From Planctomycetota bacterium (GTDB lineage: Bacteria; Planctomycetota; Phycisphaerae; UBA1845; UTPLA1), in assembly GCA_027295245.1 (NCBI GenBank), contig JAPULF010000011.1:1-8950 (forward strand): a stretch of 8,950 nucleotides of DNA. The letters are read 5' to 3'. The first letter of the stretch is position 1; each line of letters begins with the position of its first letter. The notes under the pieces are model-generated. The model saw only the letters and a list, made by a program, of their open reading frames with translations. It did not search any database and was not told the DNA's origin. Shown here in pieces: positions 1 through 5,246 of this stretch. A program made the position numbers and the translations under genes.

Positions 1-234
1 GATGCCGCCCGGGGCGCGATCTTCGTTCACGTGCCCAGGCATGGCTCGTCCGACGGGTCCGGCGTGTCAAACCAGCGGCCGCCTTCCGGGCGCCGTTTGG
101 CCGACCCCGCGTTTTCGAAGAGAATTGTCCCCGTCGAGAAAAGTGCGAAGACTTTACCCATCACCGTCTCCGAACCGGCTGACCCGCCACTGGTTTTCGA
201 CCTCTTGACCACGACGCCTCCCAATCGGAATTAG
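1..234 (+). CDS. Possible C-terminal end of an upstream gene, cut by the window edge
   Basis: Frame 1 is open from the first base to a TAG at 232-234, giving 77 residues with no in-frame stop. The codons are mostly G/C-ending and the first codon positions are purine-rich, which favours this frame over the two overlapping alternatives. The visible part starts with a short hydrophobic stretch (GAIFVHVP) and continues as a Pro/Ser/Arg-rich, probably disordered tail ending in TTTPPNRN. No domain or family is recognisable. It lies 222 bp upstream of the alanine racemase start. It could equally be a chance open frame in a non-coding stretch, because the sequence to the left is missing. If it is not coding, bases 1-456 hold no gene that I can support. 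Confidence 0.4.
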   Translation, partial: DAARGAIFVHVPRHGSSDGSGVSNQRPPSGRRLADPAFSKRIVPVEKSAKTLPITVSEPADPPLVFDLLTTTPPNRN

Positions 235-359
235 GCGGCTGGTCGACGATTATTTGACCGCAATTTCGGCTTGGCAACAAGTCGGACGGATCTCGAGAGT
301 CTTGAGGCCCAGATCGGCCAGGCACCCATTCCCGTCCTGCCAAGGCCCGGCCGCGCGGT

Positions 360-373
360 ATACGCGTGCGTAT
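360..373. repeat. Short inverted repeat upstream of alanine racemase
   Basis: ATACGC and GCGTAT are perfect inverted arms around a 2-base centre (GT). They lie about 85 bp upstream of the alr start and about 38 bp upstream of the proposed -35. This could be an operator half-site pair. With 6-bp arms chance is quite possible, and no regulator is encoded nearby. Confidence 0.25.
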
Positions 374-410
374 GGATAGGTCTCGCCGATAGAATCCGGG
401 CCGGACAGGG

Positions 411-439
411 TTGCCGATTCGCGATAGATCGTGCATAAC
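411..439 (+). promoter_or_regulatory. Candidate sigma70-type promoter for alanine racemase
   Basis: TTGCCG at 411-416 (4 of 6 matches to the -35 consensus) and CATAAC at 434-439 (4 of 6 to the -10) are separated by exactly 17 bp. Transcription would begin near 446, leaving only about 11 nt before the ATG. That fits the weak, badly spaced GGAG at 451-454 and suggests a near-leaderless message. Both boxes are imperfect, so this is tentative. Confidence 0.3.
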
Positions 440-456
440 AGTCGCTGGACGGAGCC

Positions 457-1623
457 ATGCGATCAGACCTAGTCGCAATCATCGACACGGATCGGTTGAT
501 ACACAACTTCAGGGCTCTGCGCGCTTGTTGCAATGAGGGCGTGAAGATCTGTGCCCCGCTCAAGGCCGACGCCTACGGTCACGCGGTCGAGATCGTCGCC
601 CCCGCCCTTCAGGATGCCGGCGCGGACTTCGCCGCGGTGGCCAACCTTCAGGAGGCGGTCGAGCTCCGAACGGTCGGTTGGAAGCGGCCCATCCTGGTGC
701 TCGGCAGCGTCCTGGCGATCGGCGATAAAGCGGAACGCCGGCATCGAATCGGGGCCATCATCGAGCACGGCTTGGTCGTTACTATCGCCGACGCCGCGAT
801 GGTTGCATGGCTGTCCACGGTGGCCCCGCCGTCGCCGATCGAAGTCCACCTCAAGGTCGACAGCGGAATGGGGCGCATGGGCGTGATGCCCGACGAGGCC
901 GTCGAATTGGTCAAGTCGATTCGGGCCGTCCCGCACCTGCGGCTCACCGGCGTGTACTCCCATTTTGCCACGGCCGATTTCGAGCAGTTGGACCTGGCCA
1001 CGCACCAGCTCGAGGTCTTCAGTGAAGTCCTGGGCCGGATCGGCGAGTACCTCCCATCCGGTGTCATTCGTCACATGGCGAATAGTGCCGCGACCATCAC
1101 GATGCCGGATGCCCACCTCGAGATGGTGCGTCCCGGCTTGGCGCTCTTCGGCTACTTGCCCTCCCCGAGCATGGCACGGGACATAGACCTGCGACCGGCA
1201 CTACGGGTCGTGTCCCATCTGTCCGCGGTCAAGAACCTGCCGCCCGGTCATTGCGTCGGTTACGGCCGGACGTTCATTACCGAGCGTTCCACGCGCCTGG
1301 GGATCGTGCCGATTGGCTACTGCGACGGCTATCTGCGGACCCTCTCCAACAACGGTGTCGTTTCCACCGCGGTCGGTGACGCCCCGGTTATCGGGCGGAT
1401 CAGCATGGACCAACTCGCGATCGACCTGACGGATCTGCCCCCCCTTTCGCTCGGGGCGGAAATCGGACTGATCGACTTCGATCCCGGCCGGTCCAACTCG
1501 GTGGCCGCCATGGCTCGGCGACTGGGAACCATACCGTACGAAGTCACATGTCTTCTCGGACCGCGGATCGAGCGAATCACAACCGAGCGGTTTCAGCGCT
1601 TTCGAGGCGACGGACCGGTATAG
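457..1623 (+). CDS. alr: Alanine racemase
   Basis: This PLP enzyme interconverts L- and D-alanine in the cytoplasm and supplies D-Ala for peptidoglycan stem peptides. The 388-residue protein is full length for the family. The N-terminal TIM barrel carries the PLP lysine in PLKADAYGH (K36; the usual motif is KANAYGHG) and the HLKVDSGMGRMG motif (131-142). MANSAAT and MVRPGLALFGY (207-233) follow. The C-terminal beta domain holds the catalytic tyrosine Y269 in VGYGRTF, then PIGYCDGY (285-292), GRISMDQ (313-319) and PYEVTCLLGPRIER (360-373). The ATG at 457 is the right start because family members begin only a few residues before the conserved IDxDRLxxNxRALR segment. GGAG at 451-454 is too close to be a good ribosome site. 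The gene appears monocistronic; the next gene starts 155 bp downstream. It shows no sign of damage. Confidence 0.97.
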   Translation: MRSDLVAIIDTDRLIHNFRALRACCNEGVKICAPLKADAYGHAVEIVAPALQDAGADFAAVANLQEAVELRTVGWKRPILVLGSVLAIGDKAERRHRIGAIIEHGLVVTIADAAMVAWLSTVAPPSPIEVHLKVDSGMGRMGVMPDEAVELVKSIRAVPHLRLTGVYSHFATADFEQLDLATHQLEVFSEVLGRIGEYLPSGVIRHMANSAATITMPDAHLEMVRPGLALFGYLPSPSMARDIDLRPALRVVSHLSAVKNLPPGHCVGYGRTFITERSTRLGIVPIGYCDGYLRTLSNNGVVSTAVGDAPVIGRISMDQLAIDLTDLPPLSLGAEIGLIDFDPGRSNSVAAMARRLGTIPYEVTCLLGPRIERITTERFQRFRGDGPV

Positions 1624-1778
1624 AGCTAAACCGCCATGGTGGGTCGGGCCGATGTCTAGTCCGGATCGGAACGGGCCCCGGCGCGAAGTCGTGCAGGATT
1701 CGGGCGTTCCGCAGGTCGGTCCGAAACATTGAATCCGGCCCACCGTCCTCGCCGTCGCGGGCTCCGAAGGAGAAATCG

Positions 1779-2045
1779 ATGAAGCGGTATCGTGCATTCC
1801 GGTTGTTGACTCTCAGGCGCTCGGCTTTGTGGTTGGCCGGCGGGGTATTGCCAATCGTTTCGCTGGGAAGTTGCAGTCCCGAAGCGCGAAACACCATTCT
1901 GGAAGGCATTCAACTAGCAGTGTCCGGGCTGTTTTCAGCGTTGCTCGAGGGCCTCATCATCACGCTGATGGCCCCGGACAGCGAATCCTCGACTCAGCCG
2001 GTCGTCCAGGCGGTATTCGAGGGGTTGACAAGCTGGATCGCCTAG
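1779..2045 (+). CDS. Small predicted lipoprotein with C-x-P-E motif, first of three tandem genes
   Basis: I do not recognise a named family. The 88-residue protein has a strongly basic N-terminus (MKRYRAFRLLTLRR), a hydrophobic segment (about 16-30) and a lipobox-like LGSC with Cys32, so the mature protein could be lipid-anchored. CSPE follows the cysteine. Next comes a hydrophobic amphipathic stretch (IQLAVSGLFSALLEGLIITL, about 44-63), then a short Ser/Thr/acidic linker and a C-terminal segment (VVQAVFEGLTSWIA). The ATG is chosen over upstream in-frame starts because GAAGGAGA at 1766-1773 sits 5-6 nt before it, and because the frame upstream overlaps alr and encodes no plausible protein. 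The next two small genes follow in the same direction and share the layout, so the three are probably diverged copies. Function is unknown. Confidence 0.75.
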   Translation: MKRYRAFRLLTLRRSALWLAGGVLPIVSLGSCSPEARNTILEGIQLAVSGLFSALLEGLIITLMAPDSESSTQPVVQAVFEGLTSWIA

Positions 2046-2110
2046 CGGAACCTTTCGCCGCAACGGCATGACCGGCGATTCCTGCTGTCGGTCCGGTCCA
2101 TGGCCGTGAC

Positions 2111-2117
2111 GAGAGGA
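2111..2117 (+). promoter_or_regulatory. Ribosome binding site deciding the start of the second small gene
   Basis: GAGAGGA lies 9 nt before the ATG at 2127. The longer in-frame ATG at 2100 has no purine-rich site in front of it, so 2127 is preferred. Confidence 0.6.
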
Positions 2118-2126
2118 TTTCGCTGG

Positions 2127-2318
2127 ATGAACAAGACTGCACGGAAAATAGTGCGCTGGGGCCGGATATTTCCGGCCCTTTTTCTGTTTCAGGGCTTGGC
2201 CTGCCTTCCCGACAATGCCATTCGCGAAGTGCTTGCCGAGAACATCGTGCGAACCAGCGGCGTCGTGATCCAATCGGTTGTGGCAATCCTGTTTGGCACC
2301 TTCTTCCCGTTCCTGTAG
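2127..2318 (+). CDS. Small secreted or membrane-attached protein with C-x-P-D motif, second of three
   Basis: This is an unrecognised 63-residue protein. It has a basic N-terminus (NKTARKIVRWGR), a hydrophobic core (IFPALFLFQGLA, about 14-25), Cys26 in CLPD, and a long amphipathic to hydrophobic tail ending LFGTFFPFL. The residue pattern before Cys26 (Q-G-L-A) is only a loose lipobox, so lipidation is less certain than for the first small protein. The 81-bp gap after the first small gene holds a Shine-Dalgarno but no clear promoter or terminator, so co-transcription is plausible. C-x-P-[D/E] followed by an amphipathic helix is shared with both neighbours. The ending LFGTFFPFL also recalls LFGTSPFRFPFF of the small gene at 5013-5246. 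A shadow open frame on the other strand is rejected because it lacks any recognisable protein character. Confidence 0.75.
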   Translation: MNKTARKIVRWGRIFPALFLFQGLACLPDNAIREVLAENIVRTSGVVIQSVVAILFGTFFPFL

Positions 2319-2324
2319 GAGGAA
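2316..2324 (+). promoter_or_regulatory. Strong ribosome binding site overlapping the preceding stop codon
   Basis: TAGGAGGAA contains a near-perfect Shine-Dalgarno fused to the TAG stop (2316-2318) of the second small gene. It lies 8 nt before the ATG at 2332. The arrangement fixes the start of the third small gene and suggests translational coupling of the two. Confidence 0.75.
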
Positions 2325-2331
2325 TTCGCAG

Positions 2332-2547
2332 ATGCCCCGTGGAAATGGACCGCGCCGATCCCTTCGGCTCGAGCTGCTGAGACGCTGGAAGCCGACCGCC
2401 CTGGTCGTTTCGACCCTGGGCCTATGCCAGCTTCCGGTGTGCTTCCCCGACCTGCTCGGGGCCTTGAATTTCGAATTGCAGAACCTCATCACCGGCGTGC
2501 TGCTCAACGCCGTCAATATCGTCATACGCAATCTGCTCGGGCTTTGA
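2332..2547 (+). CDS. Small secreted or membrane-attached protein with C-x-P-D motif, third of three
   Basis: This is an unrecognised 71-residue protein. It has an Arg-rich N-terminus (about 1-20), a hydrophobic segment (TALVVSTLGLC, 22-32) and Cys37 in CFPD. The tail (LLGALNFELQNLITGVLLNA and onward) is hydrophobic with Asn/Gln at intervals, as expected for an amphipathic helix lying on or in a membrane. It has two cysteines (32 and 37). Neither sits in a canonical lipobox, and the -1 residue of Cys37 is Val. The start is fixed by the Shine-Dalgarno at 2316-2324; an upstream in-frame start would overlap the previous gene by 41 nt. The gap to the previous gene is only 13 nt. The motif and layout mark it as a relative of the two genes before it. 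The convergent transporter gene ends 51 bp downstream. Confidence 0.75.
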   Translation: MPRGNGPRRSLRLELLRRWKPTALVVSTLGLCQLPVCFPDLLGALNFELQNLITGVLLNAVNIVIRNLLGL

Positions 2548-2565
2548 ACCCAACCCCTGGAACGA

Positions 2566-2581
2566 AAACGGCCACCCGTTT
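2566..2581. terminator. Candidate bidirectional terminator hairpin
   Basis: AAACGG and CCGTTT form a 6-bp stem around CCAC. On the plus strand the stem runs into TTTCTT, and on the minus strand into GTTTTCGTT. It occupies the 51-bp gap between the convergent stops at 2547 and 2599, where a shared terminator is expected. The stem is short with only three G/C pairs, so it is probably weak. Confidence 0.4.
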
Positions 2582-2598
2582 CTTGGCGTCCGCGCTCC

Positions 2599-4815
2599 TT
2601 ACTTCACGCCGTGCATCATGGAAGTCACGCGCCTGGCGATCACGAAGCAAACCAGTGACGCGGCGACCAGCGCGAACGTGATGTAAACGAAGTATTTGCC
2701 GGGCTCCAGAAACTCCCAATTCTCGCCGGCGAGCCCGGCCGTAAAGTTTCCGAAAAAGCTGGTCAGGAGCCAGATTCCCATCAGCATGGTGGCGAATTTC
2801 TTGGGCGCCAGTTTGCTCACCATCGAAAGCCCGACAGGCGACAAGCACAGTTCACCCAGCGTGCACAAGATGTAGAACCAGAACAACCACGCGGAACTTA
2901 CCTTGAACTTGGATGACTTCACGAAGAGATCGTTCAGGGCAGCCCGAAACGTCGGATCCGACCCTGCGACCAGGATTTGCTTGTAGTCCTTGTCCGCCAA
3001 CGCCATTCGAACCCGAAATGTCCTCGACGCCTCGTCGAAGCTGAACTTGCCGGGATCGAATCCGCGGAGATACTCGACGTCGAAGCCGTCGGGCAGCTTC
3101 TCCAGTTGGTGTTCGACCTCGAAATTCTTGTCACCCTTGTCGTCCGAAACGGCGTCCTTCTTGGCTTCAATCGTTTTGGCGGTCAACTCCCAAATGGCCT
3201 CTACAAACCAGTCCGGCGCCGTGGCCCGAAGCATCCTGTCCCGGTGATTTCCGTTGAGTACGCCGCGCATCTTCAGCGTGCCCTCGGATTCGTCGAAAAC
3301 GAGACGACCGCCGTGGGCGATCATCTCGTCTTTGTCTACCCGTTCGCCCTTTCGGAATCGCTCCAACGCCTCGTCATCGTCAAACTCCGGGGAGTCGTAG
3401 AAGTACACCTTGTCTTGGTCTTTGACGACGACTTCATCGCCGGGAAGTGACGCCAATGGAGTCGAGCAGTGCTGGTTCTCGTATTTTCCGGCCCAGATCA
3501 TCAGCGCGAAAGCCATACCCATCAAGAAGACGCCGATAGCCATCTTGGAGGCGATCGAGAGGTTGATGTGTCTCCGTGCGAGGAACAGCCACAGCCATGC
3601 GAACAACGGGGCGAACAAGACAATGGCCGCCGCGTTGATGGATTGAAACGACGTCGTGAGAACCGGATTGATCTTGAACGGTTTGGACACGGCCTCCTTG
3701 AAGACCGCGCCGAAGCCCTGTTCCTCGATACTCACGAACGCATCCGGATAGGGTGACGGGGCCGGCGGCGTATCGGTCAGGAAGCGATTGGTCGTCTGGT
3801 CGGCCCAGACGTTCATGGCATTCCCGGCCTGCTCGAATGCCCCCCAGAAGAAGACGACGAAAACGAACAAGGCATAGATTGCGAGCACCCGGTCGCGGAC
3901 CGCCAGGCTGAGATGAGTCAGGATCCATCCCGCGATAAAACACGCGATCGCGGCAATCTCCGCGGCGATGAAATTGTCCAGGCTGACAATCTTCCCCAAC
4001 CAAAGCAGCGGTGATCCGATGGCCAACGCCACGGCGGTCAGCGTGAAGACCAGGGGCGAGACCTTGGCAAACCCGGGTATGACGGACGCGGCTTGTTCGG
4101 CCTCCTGTTCCGTCATGGCGTGATCTTCCGCCTTCGCCTTTTCGTCTCGGTCGTCTTTCCCTTCAGGCTGGTACTCCAATTCGGCGGGCAGCTCTTTCAC
4201 GAAAGGCAGTCCGAACAAGTAGACGACCAGGCCGAGTACCATGCCCACCCCGGCGGCCCCGAATCCATAGTGAAAGCCCAGTGCCGGCGTGTCCTTGAGC
4301 GCCCCGCAGACGAACGGCGACAGAAACGCCCCCAGGTTGATGCCCATGTAGAAGATCGTGTACGCCCCATCCCTGCGTGGATCGTTCTGTAGATAGAGCC
4401 GTCCCACCTGAACGGACATGTTGGGTTTGTAAAACCCGTTACCGATGATGAGGAATCCGAGCGCCGAATAAAAAATCCACATCTGCTCGAAAGCCATCAG
4501 AAAATGCCCGATGGCCATGAGCACGGCCCCGATGATGATCGACCACTTGTTACCCAGATACCGGTCGGCCAGGTACCCCCCCATCAACGGCGTCAAATAG
4601 ACAAGTGACGTATACCATTTGTAGATCGCCGACGCATCCTCCTGCGTCATCTTGAAGAAGTCGACCATGTACAGCACCAGCAGCGCCCGCATGCCGTAGT
4701 AGCTGAAGCGTTCCCACATTTCCGTGAAGAACAAGACGTATAGCCCGATGGGATGGCCCAGAAACGTTCGTTGCGGTTGACCCACCGCCCCAAGACCGTT
4801 GGCAGAATTGGACAT
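2599..4815 (-). CDS. Proton-coupled oligopeptide transporter (POT/PTR2 family) with large periplasmic insert
   Basis: This inner-membrane major-facilitator protein should import di- and tripeptides with protons. Family motifs in order: ExxER in TM1 (E32, E35, R36) within TEMWERFSYYGMRALL; GGYLADRYLG (79-88); the PTR2 signature GNGFYKPNMS (125-134) with K130; the cytoplasmic charged loop (207-250) before the extra bacterial helices HA/HB (about 252-303); FWGAFEQAGNAMNVWADQ in TM7 (323-340); and GELCLSPVGLSMVSKLAP (654-671) with E655 in TM10. At 738 residues it is far longer than the roughly 450-500 typical of bacterial POTs. The excess is a hydrophilic domain at about 443-637 between TM9 and TM10, which should face the periplasm. 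The ATG at 4815 follows GGAG with 10-nt spacing. The gene stands alone, divergent from one small secreted-protein gene and convergent with three others. Exact substrate preference cannot be read. Confidence 0.96.
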   Translation of the reverse strand: MSNSANGLGAVGQPQRTFLGHPIGLYVLFFTEMWERFSYYGMRALLVLYMVDFFKMTQEDASAIYKWYTSLVYLTPLMGGYLADRYLGNKWSIIIGAVLMAIGHFLMAFEQMWIFYSALGFLIIGNGFYKPNMSVQVGRLYLQNDPRRDGAYTIFYMGINLGAFLSPFVCGALKDTPALGFHYGFGAAGVGMVLGLVVYLFGLPFVKELPAELEYQPEGKDDRDEKAKAEDHAMTEQEAEQAASVIPGFAKVSPLVFTLTAVALAIGSPLLWLGKIVSLDNFIAAEIAAIACFIAGWILTHLSLAVRDRVLAIYALFVFVVFFWGAFEQAGNAMNVWADQTTNRFLTDTPPAPSPYPDAFVSIEEQGFGAVFKEAVSKPFKINPVLTTSFQSINAAAIVLFAPLFAWLWLFLARRHINLSIASKMAIGVFLMGMAFALMIWAGKYENQHCSTPLASLPGDEVVVKDQDKVYFYDSPEFDDDEALERFRKGERVDKDEMIAHGGRLVFDESEGTLKMRGVLNGNHRDRMLRATAPDWFVEAIWELTAKTIEAKKDAVSDDKGDKNFEVEHQLEKLPDGFDVEYLRGFDPGKFSFDEASRTFRVRMALADKDYKQILVAGSDPTFRAALNDLFVKSSKFKVSSAWLFWFYILCTLGELCLSPVGLSMVSKLAPKKFATMLMGIWLLTSFFGNFTAGLAGENWEFLEPGKYFVYITFALVAASLVCFVIARRVTSMMHGVK
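2911..3051 (-). repeat. Second copy of a ~47-residue duplication inside the transporter insert
   Basis: Residues 589-635 of the transporter align without gaps to residues 503-549. Aligned identities include G589, F593-D594-E595, T599, R603, L606, L615, A617, F623, A626, L630 and K633 (about 13 of 47), with further conservative matches such as K/R and L/F. The recurring pattern is F-D-E-x3-T-[LF]-[KR]-x-R, then a helix-like stretch. The similarity is at protein level only. Confidence 0.6.
3169..3309 (-). repeat. First copy of a ~47-residue duplication inside the transporter insert
   Basis: Residues 503-549 of the transporter begin GGRLVFDESEGTLKMRG and are matched 86 residues later by PGKFSFDEASRTFRVRM. 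Each copy is preceded by an acidic stretch of some 30-40 residues, so the periplasmic domain may consist of two similar subdomains of about 85-95 residues. Confidence 0.6.
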
Positions 4816-4904
4816 TCGAACTCGTCTCCAAAATGGAACGACCGGTCAGTCGCAAACAAACGGGGGATTCGCGATTCCGTAAAAGGACGATCAATCGAGC
4901 GGGC

Positions 4905-4933
4905 ATTCTAGCGGAATCGTATCGATTCGCCAA
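4905..4933 (-). promoter_or_regulatory. Candidate promoter of the peptide transporter with palindromic spacer
   Basis: Reading the minus strand, TTGGCG (4928-4933, 4 of 6) and TAGAAT (4905-4910, 5 of 6) are separated by exactly 17 bp. Transcription would start near 4898, giving a leader of about 83 nt before the ATG at 4815. The spacer is filled by the palindrome GAATCG-TAT-CGATTC (4914-4928), a position where a bound repressor would block RNA polymerase. A further CGATTCCG lies at 4872-4879, as an inverted 8-bp match to CGGAATCG at 4912-4919. The box match is good; the operator role is inferred. Confidence 0.45.
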
Positions 4934-5012
4934 CGGCGTCCGCCGATAACAACGCAACGTGCGACAAAACTTCAGTTCAGCGCCGCGCCCCCATTATCCG
5001 CTATATACCGTG

Positions 5013-5246
5013 ATGAAAGAGAAACACGAACCCCTTGTCGACGCGCCCCCTCCCCGCCGCTCCTGGCGGAATATCGTCACCCTTGCGAGCCTGGTCGTAC
5101 TCGGCATCACGCCGTGGGCCCAGGCCCAATTGCCGCCGCTGAATCCGCCGCCGCCCGTGCTCTGCCCGCCGCTGACGGCCATCGCAACGCCGACGATTTT
5201 CAATGTGCTGTTTGGTACATCGCCGTTTCGATTTCCGTTTTTTTAG
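5013..5246 (+). CDS. Small Pro-rich secreted protein, possible relative of the three small genes
   Basis: This is an unrecognised 77-residue protein. A hydrophilic N-terminus with RR (15-16) precedes a hydrophobic segment (about 20-34) and a good signal peptidase I site, WAQA before Gln39. The mature part of about 39 residues would be Pro-rich (QLPPLNPPPPVLCPP) with a single Cys51, ending IFNVLFGTSPFRFPFF. The C-x-P plus hydrophobic tail and the LFGT ending recall the protein at 2127-2318, but similarity is short. No Shine-Dalgarno precedes the ATG at 5013. TATATA at 5002-5007 is so close that a leaderless message is conceivable, and a GTG at 4959 is an alternative start. Its last 47 nt overlap, tail to tail, the end of the acyltransferase-like gene. 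A clear signal peptide supports coding; the lack of a ribosome site lowers confidence. Confidence 0.6.
   Translation: MKEKHEPLVDAPPPRRSWRNIVTLASLVVLGITPWAQAQLPPLNPPPPVLCPPLTAIATPTIFNVLFGTSPFRFPFF

Noticed and set aside
161..563. Two minus-strand open frames upstream of and overlapping the start of alanine racemase
   Set aside because: Basic low-complexity translations, no ribosome site, and overlap with the true N-terminus of alr.
469..1116. 215-codon minus-strand open frame within alanine racemase
   Set aside because: It lies entirely antisense to a gene with all catalytic motifs intact; high-GC genomes produce such frames routinely.
1667..1711. CGGAACG and CGTTCCG arms (7 bp) in the gap after alanine racemase, considered as a terminator or attenuator
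   Set aside because: The loop is 31 nt and no T-run follows; GC-rich filler makes such pairs common. Not strong enough to annotate.
2100..2126. Upstream ATG for the second small gene
   Set aside because: It has no Shine-Dalgarno, whereas the ATG at 2127 has GAGAGGA at the right distance and gives a typical basic signal start.
1935..2531. 198-codon open frame on the minus strand opposite the three small genes
   Set aside because: Composition is Arg/Ser/His-rich with no hydrophobic core or family pattern. The plus-strand small genes have proper ribosome sites and signal-like N-termini, which explain the region better.
4992..5007. CATTAT and TATATA as -10 boxes for the small gene at 5013
   Set aside because: Neither has a convincing -35 at 16-18 bp upstream; mentioned only as a possible leaderless arrangement.
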